A program made the position numbers and the translations under genes. The notes below the pieces were generated by a model, which did not search any database, was not told the DNA's origin, and saw nothing but the letters and a program-made list of their open reading frames with translations. Shown in pieces: positions 1 to 7,116 of a stretch of 44,551 nucleotides of DNA. Position 1 is the stretch's first letter. Each line of letters opens with the position of its first letter. The DNA is from Microbacterium sp. p3-SID336 (GTDB taxonomy: Bacteria; Actinomycetota; Actinomycetes; Actinomycetales; Microbacteriaceae), in the NCBI RefSeq assembly GCF_025143365.1, contig NZ_JALXPE010000035.1:1-44551 (forward strand), written 5' to 3'.

Positions 1-1246
1 GCCTTTCGTTTCTTCCCCATTCGGCGTACTGCCGAACGTCATCGTTCTCATCGTTCGCAAGAACAATCAGATCAGCGAGATGAGTGTTCGGGTGTTTTGC
101 CACTCTCAGGCGCACAGCAGCAGAAGGGTGGGGAACGAGATGCGTGAGCATGTCACCTGTGGCTTTCGGATTCCATGACACCTCGCCACTCACTTTCGTG
201 TCAGAGTCCGTGGCGAGGTTCGCAAGCGTGGTCAGTGAGATGTTCAAGTGACGGGCTGTGTTTGCCCGCACACTCCAATGCTCACTATCAGCGAGAACAT
301 CAAGCACAGCCGTAGTCGCAGCCGGGTTCTGATGAATATTGTGAATCGCGATCTCATGACCTTCCTGCGCCAAGCTCAGTAGCGTGGAAGGGCGAGCGCT
401 GACGTTCCGCACGACCGCTTCCGCTACCGAGTAATGAAGCTCATCCAAACGACTCAGCAGGTCTGCGATCACTTCTGATGGGAGGTTCGGATTATTGGCT
501 GCGCAACCGGGGATGTACACCTCATCCATTCGGAGCAACGTGGTCAGGACATCTCCCGGTGTGTGGGGGTTCCCGGCGACCCCTTCGACAGGCGCGGTAT
601 AGCGGTCGTTAGCCAACTTCCTCAGCACATCAGGCGGGGTGTTCAAATGCTTGGCGACCGCCGCACGTAGCTCGATGTCGTCGTCCTCGGCAAGCACACG
701 CAGGGCATCCGGGGGAGCGGTGGGATTCTCCGTCAGGACTTCACGTACTCTCTTGTGCTTGTCGTGCGCGAGTGACACAAGCACATCAACAGGAGCCGAG
801 TGATTCTCCGCAACACCCACACGCACATCCGCCTCTTCATCGGAGGCGAGCCGTCTTATCACGTGGGTAGGAAGCCGTGAGTCGGCGGCAGCGAATCGCC
901 GAACAAGCCAATCCTCATCGGATGTAAGGAGGATAAGCACGTCCTGAGGGAAGTAGGAGTTCTCCCGGTGAAGCAAGCTGCCGGGTGGGTTCTTGGCAGG
1001 GTCAGGCGGTACCAACGCTGCTCGCACCGAGCTATCTCTGTCGCGGGCGAGCTTACGAATGAGGTCTTCCGGGAGATCTTCCCGGCGAGCGACCCATTGC
1101 CGAACTGTGTAGTCATCGTCCTCAGCGAGCTTACGAACCAAGTACTCGGGGGTGTCGCTCCACATCGCGACCCGCCCCCGGACATTCCGATCCGGACTCT
1201 CCGCTTCCCGCTCATACCGCTCAACGTCGACATCCCACTCAGTCAT
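1..1246 (-). CDS. LRV-like repeat protein, partial (runs off left edge)
   Basis: An uninterrupted minus-strand frame of 415 codons from the ATG at 1246 to the window edge, with no stop, so the C-terminus lies outside. The protein is built almost entirely of units of about 23-24 residues of the form VR..VA.NP.TP..VL..LA.D, for example NPTAPPDALRVLAEDDD and HLNTPPDVLRKLANDR. This is the pattern of variant leucine-rich repeats (LRV, Pfam PF01816-like), which form a curved helical solenoid and usually bind other macromolecules. No catalytic domain is visible. The start is uncertain: the ATG has a weak Shine-Dalgarno, but a 16-codon GTG leader ORF with a good AAGGAG site overlaps it by ATGACTGA, so translation may be coupled. 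An in-frame GTG lies 9 codons upstream. Three paralogues lie at 4570-5094, 8529-9290 and 14716-15369. The repeat class is clear; the function is unknown. Confidence 0.85.
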   Translation of the reverse strand, partial: MTEWDVDVERYEREAESPDRNVRGRVAMWSDTPEYLVRKLAEDDDYTVRQWVARREDLPEDLIRKLARDRDSSVRAALVPPDPAKNPPGSLLHRENSYFPQDVLILLTSDEDWLVRRFAAADSRLPTHVIRRLASDEEADVRVGVAENHSAPVDVLVSLAHDKHKRVREVLTENPTAPPDALRVLAEDDDIELRAAVAKHLNTPPDVLRKLANDRYTAPVEGVAGNPHTPGDVLTTLLRMDEVYIPGCAANNPNLPSEVIADLLSRLDELHYSVAEAVVRNVSARPSTLLSLAQEGHEIAIHNIHQNPAATTAVLDVLADSEHWSVRANTARHLNISLTTLANLATDSDTKVSGEVSWNPKATGDMLTHLVPHPSAAVRLRVAKHPNTHLADLIVLANDENDDVRQYAEWGRNER

Positions 1247-1289
1247 CAGTAGCAGACCACCGTTGCTCACATGCCTTGTAACCGGACAC
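1239..1289 (-). CDS. possible 16-residue leader ORF coupled to the LRV gene
   Basis: GTG at 1289 lies five bases after an AAGGAG site (1295-1300) and reads 16 codons to a TGA at 1239-1241 that overlaps the ATG of the LRV gene. This is the best ribosome site in the interval. It suggests translational coupling, or a start for the big gene that I have placed wrongly. No homology is recognised. Confidence 0.35.
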   Translation of the reverse strand: MSGYKACEQRWSATDD

Positions 1290-1318
1290 GGACACTCCTT
1301 CGGAGGGAATCAAGTAAC

Positions 1319-1355
1319 TGAGCGACACCCTATCGGGATGATGGGGTGTCGCTCA
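1319..1355 (-). terminator. hairpin terminator after the 117-aa gene
   Basis: A perfect 12-base-pair stem TGAGCGACACCC / GGGTGTCGCTCA with a 13-base loop, 19 bases after the stop of the gene at 1374-1727. No clear T-run. Confidence 0.6.
1330..1338 (-). promoter_or_regulatory. TGCCGATA-class promoter element (CCCGATAG form)
   Basis: On the minus strand the bases read TCCCGATAG, a variant of the element found before most genes of this half. It sits in the loop of the terminator hairpin at 1319-1355, about 30 bases before the AAGGAG site of the leader/LRV gene. Confidence 0.45.
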
Positions 1356-1373
1356 GCAGAAATCGGTCAACGG

Positions 1374-1727
1374 TCATGCGCCTCGTGGGAGTGATGGGGG
1401 TGAAAGCTCTAAGCCCGGAAGGGTCTCAGCATCCACACGTTCACGAGCCTCCACAATCTTGTCCAAGAGCTCAGCGTTGTAGAGCATCGCAACCGCGTAC
1501 TCGTAACCGTTGCGGTAGACCCTTGTGGGGGTGAAGAAGCGCGCCTTTACAAGAGCCTCACGAGCATTGCGGCGATACGCGGCAGCACCGTCACGAGTCA
1601 GCATGAAGGTGTTCACAGCGTCACTCCAAGCAAGGTAGCTCGCTTCATCAGCAGGATTCTTCTCAAACGCCTTACGCAGACGGTTGATGTGCTTCTCAGC
1701 AGGGGTTAGCTTTTGGTAGTTCCTCAT
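1374..1727 (-). CDS. unknown 117-aa helical protein
   Basis: Start MRNYQKLTPAEKHINRL at 1727, chosen because an AGAGGAC ribosome site sits just upstream; longer readings run back through the promoter. The protein is predominantly helical and charged, with a Glu/Arg-rich C-terminal half (DKIVEARERVDAE), and no signal peptide, membrane segment, cysteine motif or known domain that I recognise. It has its own promoter (1760-1770) and a strong terminator (1319-1355), so it is probably monocistronic. Its promoter directly abuts the terminator hairpin of the preceding gene. Function unknown. Confidence 0.8.
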   Translation of the reverse strand: MRNYQKLTPAEKHINRLRKAFEKNPADEASYLAWSDAVNTFMLTRDGAAAYRRNAREALVKARFFTPTRVYRNGYEYAVAMLYNAELLDKIVEARERVDAETLPGLELSPPSLPRGA

Positions 1728-1759
1728 AGTGGTAGTCCTCTCGTAGTGGGGGTCTCCTT

Positions 1760-1770
1760 CTATATCGGCA
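1760..1770 (-). promoter_or_regulatory. TGCCGATATAG promoter element
   Basis: Perfect copy of the element, followed by AAGGAGACCCC. It lies 33 bases before the start codon of the 117-aa gene. Its first base is the last base of the terminator stem at 1770-1802. Confidence 0.7.
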
Positions 1771-1802
1771 GAACCCGCCTCAGTTGGGTTGAGGCGGGTT
1801 CT
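1770..1802 (-). terminator. 13-bp hairpin terminator after the MCYP gene
   Basis: Stem AGAACCCGCCTCA / TGAGGCGGGTTCT with a 7-base loop, 10 bases after the stop of the gene at 1813-2733. Confidence 0.75.
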
Positions 1803-1812
1803 GTGAGAGGTA

Positions 1813-2733
1813 TCAGTTCTTGCTATGGCGGTTGTAGAGTTCAATCAGAGGTAGTTTCACTTTGTCAGTCAACTCGGCTACACCGCTGTTCTTCACTGTC
1901 GGCGTTCCGTCTACGACCTCAATCCACACTTTTCCTATGTCAGCGAGTTCGCGGCTTGCTCGGGAGTTGGAGATTCTCTCTCCGTTATGTTCAGCGGAAC
2001 TGATGTTTCCTGTGTTGTACCGACTGATGTTGTAGCCGAGGGCTGCTTCAACGCTACTACCGCCCCACTTCTCATCGTTGAGGTAGTACCTCACTGTGCC
2101 GTCTGTTGGATGCTCCCAAGTTCTCAAGACAACTCCCTCGGGTGGCTCAACATCCTCAGATGAGGGCGCGGACGAGACGGAGAGATCTTCATCTTCCTTC
2201 GCCTTCGCGACGTTCAGAGCTGCTTCCGCTGTGCTGTACTCCTGAAGAGCCTTGCGGATCGCGGGAGTCCAATGCTTCTGTCCCAACTCTTTCCACACGG
2301 CGTAGTCGGAAGCAGACATCACTTGGCTGCGCAAGTTTTTCTCAGCAGCTTCGACTGTCGTTCCTTCGGCGTCTATCCCGGTAGCGTCAAAGCCTTCAAC
2401 ATCGCGACCTGATGAGTCGTATGGTGTCACGTTTACTTCTTCTTCGACGGTGATGCCAATATCAGCCATTGCTTGTTTCGCTTCGTCGCGGCTTTTCTCA
2501 CCTATCGCAAGACGAGTTCTCACCTGACGAGTTGAGATGCCGTTCTTGACGTGGTGCTCGAAGAGGGCTCGATTACGCTCGATGCCCTCAGGTGAGCTGT
2601 CGTACTCATCGCGAGCTGTTAGGTAGCGTTCTTTCGCTTCGGGGGTTCCTGCTTCTCTCCAAGCAGCGCGAGCTGCTATCAGTGATGCTCGTGTGTGAGA
2701 TGAGCAGCGAGGTCCGGGTAGTGGGTAGCACAT
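1813..2733 (-). CDS. unknown 306-aa protein with N-terminal MC...RCxxH motif
   Basis: Start MCYPLPGPRCSSHTRASL at 2733, set by AAAGGACA upstream. Residues 1-75 share a domain with the proteins at 8529-9290 and 6137-7069: M-C, a short spacer, R-C-x-x-H, an Ala-rich helix pair, then SPEGIE (TPEGIK in the 8529 protein). The middle (about 95-160) is acidic and low in order. The C-terminal third contains a W-P-G-Y-rich segment (TWEHPTDGTVRYYLNDEKW) and SSVEAALGYNISRYNTG. Cys2, Cys10 and His13 could bind a metal; this is inference. No known catalytic domain recognised. It has its own TGCCGATATAG promoter with a GTCCGTTACGGAC palindrome just upstream, an arrangement otherwise seen only before the paralogue at 8529-9290. 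Confidence 0.85.
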   Translation of the reverse strand: MCYPLPGPRCSSHTRASLIAARAAWREAGTPEAKERYLTARDEYDSSPEGIERNRALFEHHVKNGISTRQVRTRLAIGEKSRDEAKQAMADIGITVEEEVNVTPYDSSGRDVEGFDATGIDAEGTTVEAAEKNLRSQVMSASDYAVWKELGQKHWTPAIRKALQEYSTAEAALNVAKAKEDEDLSVSSAPSSEDVEPPEGVVLRTWEHPTDGTVRYYLNDEKWGGSSVEAALGYNISRYNTGNISSAEHNGERISNSRASRELADIGKVWIEVVDGTPTVKNSGVAELTDKVKLPLIELYNRHSKN

Positions 2734-2765
2734 CGTGGGGTGTCCTTTCGTAGTGGGTTCCCCTT

Positions 2766-2776
2766 CTATATCGGCA
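2766..2776 (-). promoter_or_regulatory. TGCCGATATAG promoter element
   Basis: Perfect match, 33 bases before the ATG of the MCYP gene, with the palindrome at 2783-2795 immediately upstream. Confidence 0.7.
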
Positions 2777-2782
2777 GATCGT

Positions 2783-2795
2783 GTCCGTAACGGAC
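2783..2795 (-). promoter_or_regulatory. GTCCGTTACGGAC palindrome (operator candidate)
   Basis: A 13-base palindrome centred about 18 bases upstream of the CCGATA core. An identical copy at 9337-9349 precedes the paralogous MCYA gene at the same distance, which suggests a shared regulator. Confidence 0.55.
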
Positions 2796-2809
2796 AGCAC
2801 CTAAAAAAG

Positions 2810-2839
2810 AGCCTCCACCCAATGAAGGGCAGAGGCTCA
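2810..2839 (-). terminator. hairpin terminator with T-run
   Basis: Stem GAGCCTC / GAGGCTC with further inner pairing. On the minus strand it is followed by TTTTTT (plus-strand aaaaaa). It ends the M50-like gene transcript. Confidence 0.75.
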
Positions 2840-2858
2840 GAGGGAGACGTTCGTGGCG

Positions 2859-3716
2859 TCAGGGCGTCATCAGTGCGGGTATCAAGTTGATGAGGATAAC
2901 GACGAGACCCACGTAGAAGACTGCGAGCCACAGAAGACGATGCCCACCGAACTCATCGGTAGCAACCGAGAAGTCATTCTCACGTGAGGGATCACGGTAC
3001 GTCTCAAGTGTCTCCAAGAACAACACGGCGACCCCTGATGAGATGAGGAACAAGCCAAGAAGCACCAACGCCCATGCGAACGGAACAACGGCGCTAAGTA
3101 AGAAGGAGACGGTGACGAATCCGATGAAGCCGAAGGTAAGGAGAAATGCTCTCAGGGAGCGGGAACACATGAGCAGAAGAAGACAGACACCGGTAAGCAG
3201 GAGCAGTCCGAAATGAGACCCGGAGAGGGTCACCACGTCTTCATGCGGGACGACAAGACACACGATGAAGAGAACAGTGCTCACCACAGCGAACGGAAGT
3301 CCAAGCCCGTAGAGCGGTGTGCTCATCAGTAGAGCAGCAAGAACGGCGAACGCAACCACACTGCCCCACAGGGGGGTGAAGCTGAACTCTCTACCGAGAC
3401 CGGCAGCGAGCAACACGATGCCGAGAAGCACAGAGGCTGAATGCCCTGAGAGAAGTGTCAGCAACCGGAAGCACCAAGCGAGCGGTGCGTCAATCCACTT
3501 AGGAAGAGCCGTGAGCAAGATGGGCGGATGCGGATACGTGGCAGCATCGCCATTCAAGGAAGCGACCTTGATAGATGGGAGCGGAGTTCCGAAGGGAAGC
3601 TGAACAACTGCGTGCCCAAGCTCGTGAATCATCATGTCTGCCAAGCTGCCGACACGAACGAGGAAGGCAAGCGCGGTATGTAGCGCAGGAGCGCGGTCAA
3701 AAAGATTCAGCATCAT
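2859..3716 (-). CDS. M50-type membrane metalloprotease homologue
   Basis: Start MMLNLFDRAPALH at 3716, placed after GGAG; a TTG four codons upstream is less likely. The HELGH zinc motif lies at residues 31-35 (H31, E32, H35) in a hydrophobic context. This is the signature of site-2-protease-like M50 peptidases and of the M50B-like membrane proteins common in actinobacteria. About seven or eight further hydrophobic segments follow (for example LLTLLSGHSASVLLGIVLLA). The second M50 metal ligand region near the C-terminus is not clear: NLIPAL at the end lacks the expected aspartate. It may therefore be a divergent protease or a non-proteolytic homologue. Context gives no substrate; the secreted and lipid-anchored proteins of the element are possibilities. 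Own promoter and terminator. Confidence 0.75.
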   Translation of the reverse strand: MMLNLFDRAPALHTALAFLVRVGSLADMMIHELGHAVVQLPFGTPLPSIKVASLNGDAATYPHPPILLTALPKWIDAPLAWCFRLLTLLSGHSASVLLGIVLLAAGLGREFSFTPLWGSVVAFAVLAALLMSTPLYGLGLPFAVVSTVLFIVCLVVPHEDVVTLSGSHFGLLLLTGVCLLLLMCSRSLRAFLLTFGFIGFVTVSFLLSAVVPFAWALVLLGLFLISSGVAVLFLETLETYRDPSRENDFSVATDEFGGHRLLWLAVFYVGLVVILINLIPALMTP

Positions 3717-3745
3717 CGGATTCTCCAAAGGTCAGGGGTACAAGT

Positions 3746-3756
3746 GATATCGGTCA
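3746..3756 (-). promoter_or_regulatory. TGACCGATATC promoter element
   Basis: One-base variant of the TGCCGATAT element, 30 bases before the ATG of the M50-like gene. Confidence 0.55.
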
Positions 3757-3804
3757 AACACCAACATGTGTAGACACGCACACCCTGACGTCCTTTCCCA
3801 ACCG

Positions 3805-4119
3805 CTACCGGCGACGACGACGGAACAGACCGGTCGGCTGCGACAGTTCCTCACGAAGAGCAGCCACCTCAGCCTCAAGCTCACGCACCCGAGCCTCCGC
3901 AATCTCAAGCGCCGAAGGAGCAGGAACATTTGAAGGGGAGGGATCAACCCACCCGAGCATCTGAAGAGTCGTGTGAGGGATACGCCACCCCTCATCACTC
4001 ACCGTCGCTCCCGCAGCCACAAGCTTGTCCTTGTTGTAACGGAACTTGCCCTGACTGAAACCCGTCAGGTCAGCAGCCTGACGAAGTGAGTAGACCCGCT
4101 CATTCAGATTCATCATCAT
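3805..4119 (-). CDS. winged-HTH / coiled-coil regulator (paralogue 1)
   Basis: Start MMMNLNERVYSLRQAADLTG at 4119 after AAGGA. Residues 8-60 form a MerR/excisionase-like winged helix: YSLRQAADLTGFSQGKFRYNK, then GWRIPHTTLQMLGWV. Residues 70-97 form a heptad coiled coil (ALEIAEARVRELEAEVAALREEL), and the protein ends in a run of five arginines. It aligns throughout with the protein at 10427-10813 (AEAADLVGRTTGSFYTQKNRE, GWAIPRSALIKIGWM, C-terminal coiled coil). It probably binds DNA as a dimer. No target can be assigned, but the AAGTTAC palindromes of this element are candidates. Its own promoter is unclear. Confidence 0.75.
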   Translation of the reverse strand: MMMNLNERVYSLRQAADLTGFSQGKFRYNKDKLVAAGATVSDEGWRIPHTTLQMLGWVDPSPSNVPAPSALEIAEARVRELEAEVAALREELSQPTGLFRRRRR

Positions 4120-4462
4120 CGTGTTCCTTCGTGAAGTGTGTTTTCAGAGGTGTTGTATCCCCCGGTACAAGAATCGCTCGAACCTCGGACATTGTGTGTT
4201 TTCGGCTTCCGAGACCAAAATCGGTGCTCGCAATCTCTCGCTACCCGCATTTTGTGCCTCTCGGCAGCCCCGGAAGGGGGTTCTAACGCGATTAGGCATC
4301 TTCTACGGGTCAGCGGAGGGGTACGAGTTCTCAAAGGCTCACAGAGGCGTACAGCAAAATCAGATTCACCCCGAAGTCGACCTCAACCGCACTCGTGAAT
4401 CTTGGCGAGACGACGAAGCAAAGTTGTAGGGGGAGGATCAAAGACGATCCAAGCCAACCCAC
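4120..4462. other. 343-base gap without a convincing gene
   Basis: Neither strand has a reading frame with a good ribosome site and protein-like composition. It includes ACCCGCATTTTGTG (4245-4258), a copy of the CCCGCATTTTG word seen upstream of promoters at 13.5, 14.5 and 15.4 kb and at the element's right end, here in the opposite orientation. It presumably holds the promoter of the winged-HTH gene at 3805; a weak CACCGATTTTGG occurs on the minus strand near 4210-4225. Confidence 0.4.
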
Positions 4463-4499
4463 ACCGGGACGGTTCCACGTCTCTGTCGCAATTCCCGGT
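4463..4499 (-). repeat. dispersed intergenic structured element, copy 1
   Basis: ACCGGGA (4463-4469) and TCCCGGT (4493-4499) form the outer inverted repeat, with GGACG...CGTC inside. It lies between the terminator at 4515-4551 and the next gene on the minus strand. Confidence 0.7.
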
Positions 4500-4514
4500 C
4501 GTGAGCCGACAGCG

Positions 4515-4551
4515 TGAAGCTCCAACTCGAACTTCTGAGTTGGAGCTTCAC
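4515..4551 (-). terminator. long hairpin terminator after LRV gene 2
   Basis: TGAAGCTCCAACTC pairs with GAGTTGGAGCTTCA around a short loop, about 20 bases after the stop at 4570. Confidence 0.75.
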
Positions 4552-4569
4552 CGCTCATATAAGTCAGCT

Positions 4570-5094
4570 TCACTCCCCGATGAACGCCCTGATGATGTCA
4601 GCACGATGTGCTCGTGGCGCATCAAGAAGGACACCAAGCTCACACAGCGTCAAGTCCACCAACTCCGAAAGAGTCTCAGGCGAGAACATCGCAACGCGTG
4701 CTTCCGCAGCGACACGAACTCTCTCATCCTTATCTGCGGTGAGATGAACAAGAGACCGGGTGGGGGTGTTCAGATTCTCCGCAACGTCAAGACGCACCAA
4801 CGTGTAGTGATGTTTGGCAAGATGAGACAGGACATCGGACGGCGTTGAGAGATTAGACGCTACCCCTCTTCGCACGCCCATACTCATCTCCGTACTCAAC
4901 TCTCTGAGCACGTCAGGTGGTGTGTTCGGGTTGAGCGCGACGGTGGCTTTGACGCGAAGGTTCTCATCCTGCGCCAATCTTCGAAGGGTGTTCGCAGAGT
5001 AGGCATTGCGAGCCTTGGCGACTTTGGTGTCTGAGACGAACTCAAAATAGTCGTCATAGTCTTTTAGCTGTGGCATGCGGATGAGGTTAGGCAT
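4570..5094 (-). CDS. LRV-like repeat protein, 174 aa
   Basis: Start MPNLIRMPQLKDYDDYFEF at 5094, immediately after AAGGAGACCCC; an upstream ATG would start inside the preceding terminator. After about 30 residues come four to five LRV-like units: NPNTPPDVLRELSTEMSMGV, NLSTPSDVLSHLAKHHYTLV, NLNTPTRSLVHLTADKDERV. The C-terminal 40 residues are helical without the repeat (SELVDLTLCELGVLLDAPR). It is a small paralogue of the protein at 1-1246 and likely a protein-binding solenoid. No enzymatic motif. Monocistronic, with the promoter at 5118-5131 and a terminator at 4515-4551. Confidence 0.85.
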   Translation of the reverse strand: MPNLIRMPQLKDYDDYFEFVSDTKVAKARNAYSANTLRRLAQDENLRVKATVALNPNTPPDVLRELSTEMSMGVRRGVASNLSTPSDVLSHLAKHHYTLVRLDVAENLNTPTRSLVHLTADKDERVRVAAEARVAMFSPETLSELVDLTLCELGVLLDAPRAHRADIIRAFIGE

Positions 5095-5117
5095 GGGGTC
5101 TCCTTCGTTGGTTGTAC

Positions 5118-5131
5118 CTATATCTATCGGG
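5118..5131 (-). promoter_or_regulatory. CCCGATAGATATAG promoter element
   Basis: A longer variant that contains both CCGATAG and GATATAG, about 25 bases before the ATG of LRV gene 2. Confidence 0.55.
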
Positions 5132-5141
5132 CGCAATGAAA

Positions 5142-5169
5142 GAACCCCCACTCCGAAGAGCAGGGGTTC
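5142..5169 (-). terminator. hairpin terminator
   Basis: GAACCCC / GGGGTTC stem, 18 bases after the stop of the gene at 5187-5969. Minus-strand TTTC follows. Confidence 0.6.
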
Positions 5170-5186
5170 AACGATTGAATCTCGGT

Positions 5187-5969
5187 TCACGAAACGGGAA
5201 CTGCGTGGAGGAAGAGAAGGTTTCCGGTCTGAACACCACCCTCAGAGCGGATCCGAGCAGGGTTGCTCACCTGAGTGAAGAGCAGCCCATTCACCGGCAC
5301 CGCAACAAGACAATCCATCAGAGCCACAACATCCTCATCAAGCACAGGAACGATGACCGCCAACGACGAAGCACCCATACCGGTCATCTCAGATACGGCA
5401 GCGTCACCCGCGAACGTCAACTGAGTCAGAGTGTCAGGGCGAACAACCTCCACCTCGGCCGCACTGTCATCCGTGAACAGACGCACCACCTCAGTAGCAG
5501 CAGAGAGCAGACGAGCAGGAGTGTCCTCGTCTGCCTCAAACTCAGCGAACCGGGCGAACTCATCCGACAGGGAGAGAGCTGCGTCAGCCTGATGAGAGGT
5601 GAACCGGTCAGCAGGACGAGCATCCACCACATCCTCAATAGCAGGGTTCACAAAGAACAACACCCGGAACTTCCCCGGACGAGCGAGAAGACCCATCACC
5701 AACACGTCCGTGTTGAAGAACCGATTGACGATGGAGAACTCACCCTCGTAGGTGTTGAAGAGGTCAGTGAAGAGGTCTACGAACACCGCGTCCTCGTGAA
5801 CACCCACGCCGATCTTCATGGAGCCAACGTCCGGGTTGCTCCGTAGCCGGCCGAAACCCTCAGCCTCACCAAGGGAGTCCGCGAGCATCATTGACATCTC
5901 CACATAGTCATGCGCAGCGAACGGCAGGAACCGAGTCAACGGTTCACGTGTGCGTCGGTCAGAGTTCAT
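5187..5969 (-). CDS. unknown 260-aa protein under operator control
   Basis: Start MNSDRRTREPLTRFLPF at 5969 after CGAAGGAGAAGATC. It is a globular, acidic protein with alternating beta and helix composition (VFVDLFTDLFNTYEGEF, KFRVLFFVNPAIEDVV), no signal peptide, no membrane segment and no motif I can name. Unlike its neighbours it is not preceded by TGCCGATA. Its promoter region contains the AAGTTACCGTAACTT palindrome (5996-6010) and TTATATAAG. Together with the genes at 9439 and 10427 it belongs to a second, repressor-type regulatory group. Divergent from the MCKS gene at 6137. Confidence 0.8.
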   Translation of the reverse strand: MNSDRRTREPLTRFLPFAAHDYVEMSMMLADSLGEAEGFGRLRSNPDVGSMKIGVGVHEDAVFVDLFTDLFNTYEGEFSIVNRFFNTDVLVMGLLARPGKFRVLFFVNPAIEDVVDARPADRFTSHQADAALSLSDEFARFAEFEADEDTPARLLSAATEVVRLFTDDSAAEVEVVRPDTLTQLTFAGDAAVSEMTGMGASSLAVIVPVLDEDVVALMDCLVAVPVNGLLFTQVSNPARIRSEGGVQTGNLLFLHAVPVS

Positions 5970-5995
5970 GATCTTCTCCTTCGAGGGATGAACCC

Positions 5996-6010
5996 AAGTT
6001 ACCGTAACTT
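5996..6010 (-). promoter_or_regulatory. AAGTTAC palindromic operator
   Basis: AAGTTACCGTAACTT is a 15-base palindrome with one central base unpaired, 27 bases before the ATG of the 260-aa gene. TATATAA follows. Related sites occur at 9937, 10805 and 16536. Confidence 0.6.
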
Positions 6011-6050
6011 ATATAACCGCTCAAGTAAGTAGATGTTACTCCGTCACGCC

Positions 6051-6068
6051 GGGACAAGTTCTCGTCCC
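6051..6068 (-). repeat. dispersed intergenic structured element, copy 2
   Basis: GGGAC / GTCCC hairpin with an 8-base loop, preceded by GCC and followed by CAATGACC. This is the same architecture as the copy at 16995, upstream of the minus-strand 260-aa gene. Confidence 0.6.
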
Positions 6069-6083
6069 CAATGACCAAGAATC

Positions 6084-6092
6084 TGCCGATAG
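6084..6092 (+). promoter_or_regulatory. TGCCGATAG promoter element, plus strand
   Basis: A perfect TGCCGATAG in plus orientation, 44 bases before the start of the plus-strand gene at 6137. The element flips with gene direction, which argues that it is a promoter. Confidence 0.65.
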
Positions 6093-6136
6093 CACTTCTG
6101 AGGGATTCACCCGGAGTCCCACGGAAGGAGAACCCG

Positions 6137-7069
6137 ATGTGTAAATCAAAGGATGACGGCGGGAGACGATGCCTTGCCCATGTCAAGCAGGGACTTGGCA
6201 GCAAGAACAGACAAGTAGAGCAGAAGACGGCGCACCTTGAAGCGCTGAGAGCAGAGCCAACGAACGGGGAGATACGCAAGCGCATCATCCGCTTGGAAGA
6301 CACACTTGAACGTCTCATCGTCAAACGTGACGAGCTACAAGCGGAGTTCACCATGCTTGACGCTGAAGCGAAGCTCAAACAGGAGCAAACCGAGCTTGAC
6401 CGTAGGCAGAAGCGCAAGGTGAAGAACGAACACGAAGACCACAACCTTGAATCAGACTTCAAGATCGCGGTCACTGATGACGAACGAGACGAGATTGAAG
6501 ACAAGCGAGAAGGTCACACCGTCGCTGACTACCTCATCCATACAGCGATGAACAAACCACTTGGACACAACAGCAAGGTTCGTGCCCTTGCTGAGCTTGA
6601 TATGAGGAAGACAAGTAGGCACCGTGTAGCCGAGTTCATTGACGAAGAGGGAAACACCACGAAGACTCAACTGTCACAGGGGAGGATGCCAACCGAGGAC
6701 GCAACCGTTCGCGACAAGTACATCAAGATTCAGAACGGAATCAAGAACCGAACCGCAGCCACCCACTACCTCAACGTGATGTCCCAAGCCTACGGACTAT
6801 CCCGAGACGCCTACGTGAGGATGAGGGCACTCGGAAAAGACATGTATGAACCCCACGCCCACCTTTCAGATGAGAGCAACAAGTATCGTCTTCGTCATCA
6901 GATGAAGATGGAGCGTGAAGCAGGGATTGACGCCAACTCCACGAAGGAGCAGATTCTTGAAGCGCGCAGGAAGTACGACGAGGAAGCCTCACAGCGAGCA
7001 TGGGCAGCAGTAGAGAAGAAGTTCGGTGCTCACGCCGTCACAGCACTACGTGGCACATACGGCGCATAG
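6137..7069 (+). CDS. unknown 310-aa coiled-coil protein with MC...GGRRCxxH motif
   Basis: Start MCKSKDDGGRRCLAHVK at 6137 after GGAAGGAGAACCCG; a longer reading would start inside the promoter. Cys2, Cys12 and His15 repeat the N-terminal motif of the MCYP and MCYA proteins, and it is followed by a long charged coiled coil (about residues 25-120: RKRIIRLEDTLERLIVKRDE). The second half is helical and basic (RHRVAEFIDEEGNTTKTQL, then RMRALGKDMYEPHAHLSDE) and ends RGTYGA. No membrane segment or known enzyme motif. The shared N-terminus on three unrelated bodies suggests a common targeting or partner-binding tag; this is inference. It is one of only two plus-strand genes in the element and is convergent with the gene at 7117. 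Confidence 0.85.
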   Translation: MCKSKDDGGRRCLAHVKQGLGSKNRQVEQKTAHLEALRAEPTNGEIRKRIIRLEDTLERLIVKRDELQAEFTMLDAEAKLKQEQTELDRRQKRKVKNEHEDHNLESDFKIAVTDDERDEIEDKREGHTVADYLIHTAMNKPLGHNSKVRALAELDMRKTSRHRVAEFIDEEGNTTKTQLSQGRMPTEDATVRDKYIKIQNGIKNRTAATHYLNVMSQAYGLSRDAYVRMRALGKDMYEPHAHLSDESNKYRLRHQMKMEREAGIDANSTKEQILEARRKYDEEASQRAWAAVEKKFGAHAVTALRGTYGA

Positions 7070-7078
7070 AACATAGAG

Positions 7079-7112
7079 AAGCCCCCACCTGATTCAGGTG
7101 GGGGCTTCTCTA
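7079..7112. terminator. bidirectional terminator
   Basis: GAAGCCCCCACCTG attc CAGGTGGGGGCTTC, a near-perfect stem between two convergent genes. The core CCCCCACCTGATTCAGGTGG recurs at 10391-10414, also between convergent genes. Confidence 0.85.
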
Positions 7113-7116
7113 TGAG

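Noticed and set aside
4116..4334. Minus-strand frame of 72 codons between 4.1 and 4.4 kb
   Set aside because: No Shine-Dalgarno, it overlaps the start of the winged-HTH gene, and its composition is not protein-like.
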